From Leucobacter sp. CX169 (GTDB lineage: Bacteria; Actinomycetota; Actinomycetes; Actinomycetales; Microbacteriaceae), in the NCBI RefSeq assembly GCF_017161405.1, contig NZ_CP071051.1, positions 1-64,000 of the forward strand: a DNA stretch of 64,000 nucleotides. Reading direction: 5' to 3'. Below are positions 27,341-36,124 of this stretch, piece by piece (within the stretch, counting starts at the first letter, position 1; each line of letters starts with the position of its first letter). The notes under the pieces were generated by a model. The model did no database searches. It was not told the origin of the DNA and saw only the letters and a list, made by a program, of their open reading frames with translations. The translations under genes and the position numbers were made by a program.

Positions 27341-28428
27341 CAGATTGCCTCCCCACGGAGGACAGCGACATAGTCGCTGGCGGGGAGAAACTCGCAGTGT
27401 TCCAGCAGCCGGGGCAGCTGTTCCATCTTCCTTACACCTGCGGCGTACAGCAGGTCCTTCATGGGGGTGCGGTTCTGGAGATGCCACACCAGCCAGGTGT
27501 TGCGCAGTCGATCGCTTCGCGGGCCGTTCCCCTTCCCCTCCGCGTTCTCAACGAAAGTGGAGAGCAGGTTCGAGTAGTCCTTGCGAGCGATGGGCCCCCA
27601 GAGGCGCTCACCCTTGGTGCAGTCCTCGGTGACGGCCAGCATCCATTCGTCCCAGTCGGGCAAGAGCGGGACACGACGGGTCCGCTTCCCTGGCACATCG
27701 ATCACAATGCCGGAGTTCGAGACATCTACGTGTGCTGAGGTGATCTGGGCGACTTCGCTTGAGGAAAGCCCCGCCCCAGCACACAGGGCGAGCATCGCGA
27801 CTCCGCGACGCCGCTTGAGTGGGTTGCTCTGGTTTGCGGCCCAGTTTCGGAACCGGTCCATTTCGGCCGCTGAGTACGGTGCCACAGAACTCTTCCGGTT
27901 TTGGGGCGTGTATTCGTAAGCATGTTCTTCCGGGCACAGGATCTTGCTGACCCGGTCCAGGTACGCGCGATAGTTTCGTCGGGTGCCTGGCTTGAGGTGG
28001 GACATTTCGTCGGTCACATACAGGTCGATCATCTGGCGCGACCAAATGATCTTCCCGTCGAGTGGGAGATGCTTCTCCATCACGACCCACTCGACGTAGG
28101 CGGCCGCGGTCGACTGAACGAGGCCGGCGGCGTACGGCAGCTGCGGCGCGGTAACAGATACTGCGTCCTCCACAAACTGTCGGATGCGGCCCCAAGTCTC
28201 CGGGCTCACCTTTGGGCTTCGCGTCCGCATGTGATTCATCACCTCCGGCGGAAGGTCGTAGTAACGGATTCCGCGCAACGCCTTCGCGGTCTTCGCGGTA
28301 GGGTTGCGAAACGTTCCGAGGTTCTCAAGCAGCTGCTTTCGATGCGTCGCCAATTCGGGATGCGGGGCGAACAGCATGTGCTCGTCGGACGTTGCGGGCG
28401 GGGTCTGAATAATCGTTGAGGTCTTCAC
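27340..28428 (-). CDS. Atypical tyrosine-recombinase-like protein
   Basis: 362 residues. An N-terminal SAM-like region (about 60-175, YVEWVVMEKHL) precedes a catalytic-type domain: RRRGVAMLALCAGAGLSSSEVAQI, a beta strand with VPLLPDWDEW, RSDRLRNTWLVWHL, and a C-terminal segment with LLEHCEFLPASDY. This follows the phage-integrase order, but the first catalytic arginine (GLR-x-SE) is Ser here and the H-x-L-R-H box reads D-R-L-R-N. A tyrosine near the end is in place. It may be a divergent active enzyme or a non-catalytic partner. First gene of a two-gene operon with the transposase. Confidence 0.68.
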   Translation of the reverse strand: MKTSTIIQTPPATSDEHMLFAPHPELATHRKQLLENLGTFRNPTAKTAKALRGIRYYDLPPEVMNHMRTRSPKVSPETWGRIRQFVEDAVSVTAPQLPYAAGLVQSTAAAYVEWVVMEKHLPLDGKIIWSRQMIDLYVTDEMSHLKPGTRRNYRAYLDRVSKILCPEEHAYEYTPQNRKSSVAPYSAAEMDRFRNWAANQSNPLKRRRGVAMLALCAGAGLSSSEVAQITSAHVDVSNSGIVIDVPGKRTRRVPLLPDWDEWMLAVTEDCTKGERLWGPIARKDYSNLLSTFVENAEGKGNGPRSDRLRNTWLVWHLQNRTPMKDLLYAAGVRKMEQLPRLLEHCEFLPASDYVAVLRGEAI

Positions 28429-28550
28429 GCCTGCAGTAATGGGCGGTGGCCGACAAACAGGCGTGTCTGCGGAATAAAAACCAGTTCGCCAGACGTATAC
28501 TCACTTCATCAGCAGCAAAATCGGCATCACTGTTGTGGAGGAGAGCTGGG

Positions 28551-29009
28551 TTGGCGACACGGAAGGGGTTCACGTTTGAACCGAGGGCGCTGACCGACGC
28601 ACCGAAACAGTTCGGGTCGATTAAGGCTCATCTTCGGCCGGCCGAAGGCGTTTCAATCGCCGATCCGAGATTTCAGGCGGCATTGATGCAGCATCTGCTC
28701 GCCAACGAAGTGCGTGAGTATTTGGGGAGCCATCAGCGTGACGTCGCGTGGTTCGCGTCGCCCGAGGCTGGGCATCCCGGGGTCAGCGTGGACCGAATGC
28801 GGCGCATGCTTCGCGGCGAGACGATGATGCAAGTCGCAGACATGATGATGATCACAAGCCTCGTGAACAATGCCAGCAGGATCGTGCAGGAGAGCGTCGG
28901 AGTCGACTTCGAAGAGGAGAAACTGCGCAAGCACGAGAACTGGCAGCTGCGGTACGCCATGGAGACGTGCACCTGCCCCGCGAGACATAAAGTCCCACCG
29001 CGCTGGTAG
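28551..29009 (+). CDS. Small HTH-like protein divergent from the recombinase operon
   Basis: 152 residues from TTG 28551, which is preceded by GGAGGAGAG. The product starts MATRKGFTFEPRALTD. A region around 85-120 (GVSVDRMRRMLRGETMMQVADMMMIT) looks like a Cro/XRE-type helix-turn-helix. The 122 bp between it and the recombinase gene must hold both divergent promoters. It may be the element's repressor or accessory DNA-binding protein. Confidence 0.6.
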   Translation: MATRKGFTFEPRALTDAPKQFGSIKAHLRPAEGVSIADPRFQAALMQHLLANEVREYLGSHQRDVAWFASPEAGHPGVSVDRMRRMLRGETMMQVADMMMITSLVNNASRIVQESVGVDFEEEKLRKHENWQLRYAMETCTCPARHKVPPRW

Positions 29010-29014
29010 CAACC

Positions 29015-29299
29015 TCATGATCCGGGGCTCTCGAGTGGACGCGACGTGGATCGCTCCGGCTCGGTAACCTTGATAGTGATGCCGCCCACGACCCGTACGC
29101 CGGGGATCTGTTGGAACAGGTCTCGCGGTTGGAGCAGGCTTTCGAGCGCCGCCTGGGGTGATTCGAGCGCCGTGCCGGCGACGATGAGTTGCCGGGCCTC
29201 GGTGTTCGGAATGCAGGCCGCAACCGCGGCCAAGTACAGACTCCCTTCGTCCAGGACGAACACGTCCACGGTCATGGTGCAGGTGAATCGAAGAGTCAT
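29015..29299 (-). CDS. Hypothetical protein
   Basis: 94 residues, not recognised. It has alternating beta-like and helical stretches (TCTMTVDVFVLDEGSLYL, ...GVRVVGGITIKVTEPE), no membrane segment and no clear motif. A ribosome site AAAGGCC precedes the ATG. The upstream gene, which is broken by an IS, ends 13 bp before, so they were one operon. Its stop lies 5 bp from the convergent HTH gene stop. Confidence 0.55.
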   Translation of the reverse strand: MTLRFTCTMTVDVFVLDEGSLYLAAVAACIPNTEARQLIVAGTALESPQAALESLLQPRDLFQQIPGVRVVGGITIKVTEPERSTSRPLESPGS

Positions 29300-29878
29300 T
29301 TGTTCTGGCCTTTCACGGGGTACGGCTGTCGGGGGTAGTCAGGTAGACGGGTCGCAAATGCAGCCCGGCGGGCAGCGGCCTGCCACGCAGATGGGCGACA
29401 CCGACCGTGCACGCCTCGGCGGTAGTGAACTGTTCCTCGGTGCGGCAGCTTCGGGTCCAGTACTGGCACTGCTCAGGCAACATGATCATTCGAGACTGCG
29501 TGGCGCCGGTGCGCGCGACCATGCGTGTGCGGCCAGGCAGCCCGAGTTCGAGCACGCAGGCGGCCGTGGTCCCGAGGACCTGGAACCAGACGCCTGTCAT
29601 GCCGGCGCTGATTACCGTCCACGGCCAATAGTCGCCGTCGATCGAATGCACCAGCTCCCGGGCCTGCGAGAGCCCGCCAGTGATGGGCTGCTCCTCATCG
29701 AAGTGGTTCGCCCGCCACAGCCACCCCTCCTCGGCATCGGTGAGCTCGAGAAGCGCGGTGTCCGGGCAGTAGACCGAGTCCGGGTGGTGTGGGCCCAGTC
29801 GGAGGGTGTCGGGCGCCTTGGAGGTCGGCGCGGCGGCGGATACCGGGGGTCTGATGCAGGAACTGGTGACAGTTCTAG

Positions 29879-30781
29879 TTAGGCCGCGAGGGCCAGGTCG
29901 TTGTTCATGATGGTCTCGAACTCGATCGGCGTCAAACGGCCCAGACGGACCTGGCGACGCCTGCGGTGATAGGTCCGCTCGATCCAGGTCACGATCGCGA
30001 TGCGTAGCTGTTCGCGCGTGGCCCAGGAACGTCGGTTCAGGACGTTTTTCTGCAGCAGGCTGAAGAACGATTCCATTGCCGCGTTGTCGCCGCAGGAAGC
30101 GACTCTGCCCATCGATCCGACGAGATTATGGACGGCAAGTTCGCGGCGCAGTTTCCTGCTTCGGAATTGCGATCCTCTGTCTGAATGGACGATACAGCCG
30201 TTCACGTTTCCGCGCATCCGGACGGCGTTGCGGACAGCTCGGACCGCGAGTGATGCCTTCATTCTCGAGTCGATCGAGTAACCCACGATCCGACCGCTGA
30301 AGGCGTCTTTGACCGCGCAAAGATAGAGCCGACCTTCGCTCGTTTTGTGTTCCGTAATGTCGGTCAGCCAGAGCTGGTTCGGCCGGGACGCCACGAACCG
30401 GTGACGCTCACGCCCGTGCTCGTCGATGACGACGCAGAGATCGTCGTGAACGGCGGGGCCAGACTTCTTGCCGTTCTTGCTCCGCTTCTTCCCGAACACA
30501 CTCCACCAGCCATTCGATGATGCGATCCGCCACGCGGTCCGATCCGACATCGCCTGGCCCTCCTCGCGGGCCTCGTCGGCGAGGAGCCGATACCCGAACT
30601 CCGGGTCGTCGCGGTGCGCGTCGAACAGCGCGTTCGCCCGATACGCCTCCTCGAGCTCCCGGCTTGTCACAGGATCACGTAGCCAGCGGTAGTAGGGCTG
30701 GCGAGCGAGCTTCAAGACCCGGCACGACACCACGACAGGGATTCCGTCGGCGGCGAGCTCGCTCACGAGCGGGTACATCAT
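29879..30781 (-). CDS. IS3 transposase OrfB (integrase core)
   Basis: 300 residues with an HTH_21-like region followed by the rve integrase core. Catalytic triad: Asp in LWLTDITEHKT, Asp in IVHSDRGSQFRS, Glu in AAMESFFSLLQKNV. The C-terminus IEFETIMNN is typical. The start ATG overlaps the orfA stop by 4 bp; a frameshifted OrfAB may be the active form. Confidence 0.92.
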   Translation of the reverse strand: MMYPLVSELAADGIPVVVSCRVLKLARQPYYRWLRDPVTSRELEEAYRANALFDAHRDDPEFGYRLLADEAREEGQAMSDRTAWRIASSNGWWSVFGKKRSKNGKKSGPAVHDDLCVVIDEHGRERHRFVASRPNQLWLTDITEHKTSEGRLYLCAVKDAFSGRIVGYSIDSRMKASLAVRAVRNAVRMRGNVNGCIVHSDRGSQFRSRKLRRELAVHNLVGSMGRVASCGDNAAMESFFSLLQKNVLNRRSWATREQLRIAIVTWIERTYHRRRRQVRLGRLTPIEFETIMNNDLALAA

Positions 30782-31071
30782 TTTCCCGGCAGATGAGCCT
30801 GGGACAGATACGCGGTCGCGCGACGCAGCACCTCGACCTCCTGCTCGAGGAGGCGATTGCGCTTACGGAGCTCGCGCAGCTCGGCGGAATCCTGCTTCGT
30901 CTCACCCGGCTGTTCGCCGGCTTCGATGCGGGCTTGACGCATCCACTTGTCGAGAGTTCCGACATGGACGCCGAAGTCCTTCGCGATCTGCGCGAGGGAG
31001 ACGTCTGGGTCGCGGTTCTGCGCGACCCGGACGACGTCGTCGCGGAACTCCTTGGGGAACGGCTTGGGCAT
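30778..31071 (-). CDS. IS3 transposase OrfA
   Basis: 97 residues: an N-terminal helix-turn-helix (KEFRDDVVRVAQ, VHVGTLDKWMRQA) that binds the element ends, and a C-terminal leucine-zipper-like coiled coil (ELRELRKRNRLLEQEVEVLRRA). Confidence 0.92.
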   Translation of the reverse strand: MPKPFPKEFRDDVVRVAQNRDPDVSLAQIAKDFGVHVGTLDKWMRQARIEAGEQPGETKQDSAELRELRKRNRLLEQEVEVLRRATAYLSQAHLPGK

Positions 31072-31324
31072 GATGACATCCTTCCAGGCCAGCCCTCTCG
31101 GCTAGCCATGTTTGATGTCACCAGTTCCTGCATCAGACCCCGGCGCGGCGGGGCGAAGTGTGGTGTTCATGCCCCAGACGCTAGAAACCGGTCGGCCGGG
31201 AAGCCAGCACCTGCCGCGCACGCCACCTGCACTTCCTGGTGCGGGCGTTCGAGCGTTCTGCTTACGGTGTCTGCACTTTCTGCTTACAAGCCCTGTAGTG
31301 CCCGCTCAATGGAAGGAAGTACGC

Positions 31325-32053
31325 ATGAACGACAGCATGGTTACCTTCGGAACGTGGAGGAAAGAAAACCCTGAAAAATGGGCGCAAGTCGAAGGCAGCG
31401 TGACCCGCAACCAGATGCGCACGCTGAAATTCCTCGACGCCCAGATCCACCTCACGCGGGAAGCCGGATCAGGAATAGCGCCACCGGATACCCCTGAAGT
31501 GCGCTGGCTGCGCCGCTGCGTCATCGTCTACCTCCACGTCATGGCGCACGGCATCCTCCCGACCGACGAGACGAGCGCGATGTGGGTGAAAAACCAACGC
31601 CGTGGCGCGCTCTGCGACTACCAAGTCGCGGCACTGCAACAGATCCCCGGCTGGCGGTGGCGGCCAAGGCGATCCAGCTGGGACGCGCGCGTACAGGAAC
31701 TCGGCGCCTTCCGCGAGGCGTACGGCAGAGACCCCCGAGTGCGCTCAGGCTGGGAACACGAGCGCGCGATCGCGCACTGGTGTCAGAGGCAACGCCAAGC
31801 TGCGCAGGACGGCAAACTCACACCGAACCAGATGTCACTGATCGATGGAGAGGGAGGGCAGCCGACAGGTGAGACTGCGTGGGCGGTGCCGACGTTCGCT
31901 GGCTCGTATGAACGCTGGTTTCGGGATTTCTGGGTCGAAATCGAGGTATCGGACGGAACTCGGGCTGCAATGCAACTTCAATCAGTCGGCCACGACCCGC
32001 ACGAAGTGATGAAGCTAGGCGGCACCGACGTTGGAAGGAGCGAACTTCAATAG
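31325..32053 (+). CDS. Helicase-associated (HA) domain protein
   Basis: 242 residues. The part at about 120-178 fits the HA repeat: W-x4-ELGAFREAYGRDPRVRSG, LAHWCQRQRQAA, GKLTPNQMSLID. This repeat usually sits behind superfamily 2 helicases, but no helicase is present here. The N-terminal 110 residues are unfamiliar. ATG 31325 follows GGAAGGAAGT. Its last 39 bp overlap the end of the convergent methyltransferase gene, so it may belong to that defence locus. Confidence 0.65.
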   Translation: MNDSMVTFGTWRKENPEKWAQVEGSVTRNQMRTLKFLDAQIHLTREAGSGIAPPDTPEVRWLRRCVIVYLHVMAHGILPTDETSAMWVKNQRRGALCDYQVAALQQIPGWRWRPRRSSWDARVQELGAFREAYGRDPRVRSGWEHERAIAHWCQRQRQAAQDGKLTPNQMSLIDGEGGQPTGETAWAVPTFAGSYERWFRDFWVEIEVSDGTRAAMQLQSVGHDPHEVMKLGGTDVGRSELQ

Positions 32054-33349
32054 ACCGCTACGAAGATTTGAAGCCCTATGGGTGTCGGGGAGAACACCAA
32101 ATCGTGGGGACACGTGAAGTACCTCGAAGGTTCCGCCCCCTGTCCACGAGACTTGATCTGTGATTCCACCAGAATCGACCCCATTGATAACAGCATTGAG
32201 CCTCGGCAAGGTGAAGTCCAAAACAGTTTGAGTGTTTCGCTCTACGGTCACCCACCGTCGGGCCATCTTGTGCGCAGTCGCAGCTGTCGTACCCGATCCA
32301 GCGAAAAGATCAACAACTAGGTCGGTCGGGTTTGAAGCTATGTGGATAATGCGTTCCAAAAGTTCTTCTGGCTTTGGTGTGTCAAAGACAGTATTTTCCG
32401 GGAACAGTTCAAGTAGGTGCCTCTTTGCGTCATCGTTAGTCCCAACGTCTGCAGAGCCCCATACGGTGAAAGGCACGAGTCCACGTAGCTGACTCGGGAA
32501 CAACTTGAGGCGAGGCATCCCAGCGCCGCTCTTGGGAAACCAGATTCTGTCATCGGCGAGCAAGTCAGCATAAGTGCGTTCTGTTGCGTACCAAGAGCGG
32601 CCTCTTGGGGGGCGAACAACAGTGCCTGCTGGTGTCACAATGTCATACTGCTGGGCACGGCGGTACCCCGGGGCGGTGAAGGGCGCGTCTGACCATGGTC
32701 CGCGAGGGTCGTTGTCTCGATTGCGCAGGTTCTCCTCGTCTTTTGCGAGTAAGTTCCTGCTCGTCTTCCATCTGCGGGGGCCCGAGGGCGCATATACAAG
32801 AATCGTGTCATGATTCGAGCTAAACGCGGCACGAGAATCGCGAGTGGTTCGTTTCTGCCAAATCACTGACGCTACGAATGAGTCTTCGCCAAACACCTCA
32901 TCCAGCACCATTCGTGCTCGATGAACTTCGGAATCATCGAGGTGGACCCAAACTGATGCATCCTCACGGAGCAGTGGCTTCAGGGCAAGGAGGCGGTCAC
33001 GAATCATACTTAACCACATGGGCCGCGCCAGGGAGTCCCCGTACTGGTTGAACGTCTTTTGGGTGTTGAACGGCGGGTCGATGTAGACGAGGCGGATACC
33101 GTCATCGAATACGTTCGAGTTCTGCAATGCCTCGATCGCATCGAATCCGTCGCCGACAACAATTGCATTCGAATGCCTGTCAAGTGGGGCGTTGCCGAAC
33201 AGCTCGTACTTGACGGGCTTAGAGAGCCTTCTGTCCGAGGGCTGCACCCAGTCGTATGAGGTGACCCCCGACGCGCGAAGTGTCAGGTGCTTGTTTGGCC
33301 AAGTTAGTTCGACGCCTTGGTTCATTGGTTTCTTCACTTCGCTAGTCAT
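32015..33349 (-). CDS. Site-specific DNA methyltransferase, beta class (M1)
   Basis: 444 residues. The catalytic motif IV DPPFNTQKTF comes first (about 90) and the SAM-binding motif I DLFAGSGTTAATA near 345, the order of beta-class amino-methyltransferases. DPPF favours N6-adenine. The target recognition region is probably at 150-310. N-terminal LTWPNKHLTL is typical of type III Mod-like enzymes. ATG 33349 is chosen without a good ribosome site; GTG 33388 would add 13 residues. It is divergent from the Dam-like gene and lies next to McrBC-like genes. Confidence 0.85.
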   Translation of the reverse strand: MTSEVKKPMNQGVELTWPNKHLTLRASGVTSYDWVQPSDRRLSKPVKYELFGNAPLDRHSNAIVVGDGFDAIEALQNSNVFDDGIRLVYIDPPFNTQKTFNQYGDSLARPMWLSMIRDRLLALKPLLREDASVWVHLDDSEVHRARMVLDEVFGEDSFVASVIWQKRTTRDSRAAFSSNHDTILVYAPSGPRRWKTSRNLLAKDEENLRNRDNDPRGPWSDAPFTAPGYRRAQQYDIVTPAGTVVRPPRGRSWYATERTYADLLADDRIWFPKSGAGMPRLKLFPSQLRGLVPFTVWGSADVGTNDDAKRHLLELFPENTVFDTPKPEELLERIIHIASNPTDLVVDLFAGSGTTAATAHKMARRWVTVERNTQTVLDFTLPRLNAVINGVDSGGITDQVSWTGGGTFEVLHVSPRFGVLPDTHRASNLRSGLLKFAPSNVGAA

Positions 33350-33481
33350 GCGCGGTCTCGTTGTTGAAGGGAGTACGCCGCCGCCCACACAAATACTCTG
33401 GCTGCACTGCGCACTAGACGCGACTCAGCCGCTTTGCACACAGCACCCTTGTCAGTGGTTCCATGGAGAATAGGATGACAT

Positions 33482-33500
33482 CCGCCAGTGACACTGGCGG
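33482..33500. promoter_or_regulatory. Perfect 19-bp palindrome upstream of the Dam-like gene
   Basis: CCGCCAGTG-A-CACTGGCGG: two perfect 9-bp arms around a single A, 11 bp before the GGAGA ribosome site of the next gene and within the divergent spacer of the two methyltransferases. Likely an operator, or an RNA hairpin controlling translation. Confidence 0.6.
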
Positions 33501-33521
33501 TCTGGCGCGACGGAGATAGCT

Positions 33522-34394
33522 ATTTTTGACAACCTGGCAACAGCCCCGCTTCGAGCCCGCAAGCCATTCGTACGTTGGGTCGGCGGTAAGTCGAGACTTC
33601 TGCCTCGAATTCTCCCACACATTCCCCCCTCTTTCGGCAGCTACCATGAACCCTTCCTCGGGGGCGGGGCTGTGTTTTTTGCGGTCCAAGACCGCGTTCG
33701 GGGGACTGCAAACCTGGCCGACCTGAACAGGCACCTCGTGAACGCCTGGGTCGCAATGCGTGACCATCAGGACGAGCTTGAGCCACTGCTTGATTTTCAC
33801 AAGGAACGAGATTCAAAGGAGTACTTCTACGAGGTGCGGGCACAGGTGCCGACCGAGCTTCTTGAGAGCGCTGCGCGGTTCCTTTACCTAAACGGGACCT
33901 CGTGGAACCATCTGTGGCGAGAGAACTCAAAAACAGGGGCCATGAATGCACCATGGGGTGATCGGCAGTTCAAAGGTTTCGACGCAGAAACGATGGAGTC
34001 TTTGCGGAACTCGCTCGTAAATACTGAGATTCGCAAAGAGGATTTCAGGACGGCCCTTGAACGTGTAGAAGCAGGGGACTTTGTGTACCTCGACCCTCCC
34101 TATTTGCCCGTATTTTCGCTTCCAGGAACTGAGAAAGAGCCCACAGCGAAGTTCAACAAGTACACCGCCAAGACGTTTGAGCAATCTGACCTTGAGGAAC
34201 TTGCGGGTATCTGTGAACTTCTCACGAGTCGAGGCATCAAATGGATCATGTCGAATCGGGACACGGCGGGAGTTCGTGCAATTTTTGATTTCGCCGATAT
34301 TGTCAGCTTTACGACACATCGTTCATTGGCTGCTCAGAGCAAGCGAGAAGTGGAGTCACACCACTCTCCGGAGGCCATTGTTATTGGAAGGTAG
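33522..34394 (+). CDS. Dam-like adenine-specific DNA methyltransferase (M2), non-canonical start
   Basis: About 290 residues of the D12/Dam class. Motif X/I region [14 protein letters not shown] and [11 protein letters not shown] precede catalytic motif [10 protein letters not shown]. The conserved N-terminus lies upstream of the first GTG (33672), so translation must start earlier. Between the in-frame stop TGA 33489 and KPFVRW there is no ATG, GTG or TTG. The best candidate is ATT 33522, five bases after GGAGA; CTG 33534 is an alternative. It ends 6 bp before the McrB-like gene, so it is an operon with it. Confidence 0.8.
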   Translation: MFDNLATAPLRARKPFVRWVGGKSRLLPRILPHIPPSFGSYHEPFLGGGAVFFAVQDRVRGTANLADLNRHLVNAWVAMRDHQDELEPLLDFHKERDSKEYFYEVRAQVPTELLESAARFLYLNGTSWNHLWRENSKTGAMNAPWGDRQFKGFDAETMESLRNSLVNTEIRKEDFRTALERVEAGDFVYLDPPYLPVFSLPGTEKEPTAKFNKYTAKTFEQSDLEELAGICELLTSRGIKWIMSNRDTAGVRAIFDFADIVSFTTHRSLAAQSKREVESHHSPEAIVIGR

Positions 34395-34400
34395 GCGTCC

Positions 34401-36122
34401 GTGGTCGCACAAGCAGTTGATGCAATTTGGGTCTGGCAATTCAATGCCAGTGCGTTTCGGAGCACCTTTGGTCGATTCTCAGATGAAGGTGCCGGAAATA
34501 GTAGGTACACGAAGGACTACCTCCAGGTAGGAGGTGAGTGTTCAGAACTACTCAAGCGCAAGTTCGGTGTTGCGGCGCAGAAAGACGCTCGACGCGACAT
34601 CGAATATGTTTGGCCAGGCGGAAACGCCGCGGGCTTCATTTCCTATTCAGCAGACCGTTATCACGTCGCCTGGCCGAAAGACAAAGCGCCCGCTCCGTGG
34701 AAGTTATCGACCCAGCCAAGCGGGTCCGCCGGGGAAGCAATCCCTGGAAACCCGAGCGCTCCTTCCGTTGTTGAAGCGGATCGTGAGTGGGACAAACTTG
34801 ACGCACAGGCCCTGGAACCAATTCTTGTGGCAGTTAAATTGCGAGACGAATCCACGCGTCTTCATATTCGCGCATATTTAGGAAATCCTCCCCCAGGTAT
34901 GGAGTGGTCGTCTTCACAGAACCTTCCTGATGCTGTGCGCGAAACGGCCTTGAAGTTGAACGCAAAACGAGGATGCGTTTCGTTGGACGTTGGTGGCGGA
35001 GCAGCTGCCGAGCCCGAGGTTATGGCTCTGATTGAACACTTACAGGACAATCCGAACCTACTTCTTGTTGGCCCACCTGGCACTGGCAAGACCGTGAGGC
35101 TTGAGCAACTCACCCAGTTTGTGGAGCATAGTTCTGGCGGTCTCTCCTTTGACCCGGATCAGGCTCACGATGCATGGAGTGAAGATACTGACGTCCTGCT
35201 TGGCAAGGCCAGTGTCGTCGTTTTACACCCTTCGTATACCTACGAAAACCTAGTTGTAGGACTGCTTCCTGAACCGGTCAAGGGTGGCGTGGCCGTACGT
35301 GCCACCCCAGGCCCATTGGTGAACCTCGCCAAATTCGCAAGCAAGCCAGGAAATCGCGCATTGCTTGTGTTGGATGAGTTCAACCGCGGAAACGCGGCAG
35401 CTATCTTGGGAGACACCCTGGCGTTACTCGACAAGGACAAGCGGGATCGCGCTCATATCAGCTTGCCCTTTTCGCAACTTGGGATTGAGGTACCTGCAGA
35501 ATACGCCGATGGGCAATCCTCTCGAGTGCCTGCCAAGTTCACGCTGCCAAAGAACCTCTGGATTGTGGCGGCGATGAATTCTTCTGACCGCTCTGTTGCG
35601 CCACTTGACGCCGCATTGCGTAGACGGTTCTCAATTGTCGAGGTGCCACCCGACTACGAGGTGTTGGCTCAGCGACTGCGGGTAGTTGAGGAGACAGAGC
35701 TCGAGGATGACTTCGCGGATTGGACGCCGGAGCATGTCTCATCACTTGCAGTCAAACTTCTTCGAGCTATTAACGACAGAATTGACGCCGTGCTGGGCTC
35801 GGACTTCAGGCTCGGGCAATCAAATTTTTGGTCGGTTGATGGGGCGAGTAGAGATGAAGCAATCTCGAGCCTTGCGTCCGCATTTGATTACCGTCTAGTT
35901 GCAACCTTGAAACTTGCACTTCAGGACGACGACGGGGCTCTTGCTGCAATCTTGCGTGCAGGTACATCCCAGGCGCCTGCCTCGGGTGCCGCTATAGTCG
36001 CGCACTGGAAGGGGGCAGACCCCTCACTTGGTACCTACGCGTCAGCACGGTTGCATCTACGGGAGGTCTCGAAACGCTCGGTTGAAGAAATGCATGCCGA
36101 ATTGTTTCGTCAAGCGAGCTAA
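34401..36122 (+). CDS. McrB-like AAA+ (GTPase-type) restriction subunit
   Basis: 573 residues. The N-terminal 200 residues (VWQFNASAFRSTFGRFSDEG..., FGVAAQKDARRDIEYVWPGG) do not match a specificity domain I know and presumably read DNA. The AAA+ module has Walker A GPPGTGKT (about 227-234), Walker B LVLDEFNRGNAAAI, sensor NSSDRS and arginine finger region LRRRF. DEFNRGN is the McrB-type version. GTG start with GGAAGGTAGG upstream; the stop is 2 bp before the McrC-like gene. Confidence 0.87.
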   Translation: MVAQAVDAIWVWQFNASAFRSTFGRFSDEGAGNSRYTKDYLQVGGECSELLKRKFGVAAQKDARRDIEYVWPGGNAAGFISYSADRYHVAWPKDKAPAPWKLSTQPSGSAGEAIPGNPSAPSVVEADREWDKLDAQALEPILVAVKLRDESTRLHIRAYLGNPPPGMEWSSSQNLPDAVRETALKLNAKRGCVSLDVGGGAAAEPEVMALIEHLQDNPNLLLVGPPGTGKTVRLEQLTQFVEHSSGGLSFDPDQAHDAWSEDTDVLLGKASVVVLHPSYTYENLVVGLLPEPVKGGVAVRATPGPLVNLAKFASKPGNRALLVLDEFNRGNAAAILGDTLALLDKDKRDRAHISLPFSQLGIEVPAEYADGQSSRVPAKFTLPKNLWIVAAMNSSDRSVAPLDAALRRRFSIVEVPPDYEVLAQRLRVVEETELEDDFADWTPEHVSSLAVKLLRAINDRIDAVLGSDFRLGQSNFWSVDGASRDEAISSLASAFDYRLVATLKLALQDDDGALAAILRAGTSQAPASGAAIVAHWKGADPSLGTYASARLHLREVSKRSVEEMHAELFRQAS

Positions 36123-36124
36123 TA

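Larger units (their letters stand above)
25592..29009. mobile_element. Candidate mobile element: DDE transposase plus tyrosine-recombinase-like plus HTH
   Basis: Three genes as described, the two large ones overlapping by 4 bp and the small one divergent, placed directly after tRNA-Leu at the start of the island. I could not find terminal inverted repeats by eye, so the coordinates are those of the genes, not element ends. Confidence 0.55.
29852..31135 (-). mobile_element. IS3-family insertion sequence (copy a)
   Basis: 1284 bp with 20-bp perfect terminal inverted repeats: TGATGCAGGAACTGGTGACA at 29852-29871 and its complement at 31116-31135. It contains overlapping orfA and orfB on the minus strand. 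The repeats extend a further 6 bp outward (GGGGTC / GACCCC), so the target duplication cannot be read off. Confidence 0.88.
29313..31170 (-). pseudogene. Hypothetical gene split by an IS3 element
   Basis: The 5' end is on the far side of the IS: ATG at 31170 gives MNTTLRPAAPG. The rest continues at 29851 and reads without stop to 29313 (..APDTLRLGPHHPDSVYCPD.., ..LTDAEEGWLWRANHFD.., ..YLTTPDSRTP). The 3' part has no start of its own before codon GTG 29651. Without the insertion it would code for about 190 residues. Function not recognised; the Trp-rich acidic middle is not suggestive of a known family. Confidence 0.65.

Noticed and set aside
33522-33726. Short frame from about 33526 overlapping the Dam-like gene start as a separate small control protein
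   Set aside because: Its sequence is Ser/Pro-rich and not protein-like; the Dam-like frame over the same bases shows strong family motifs.
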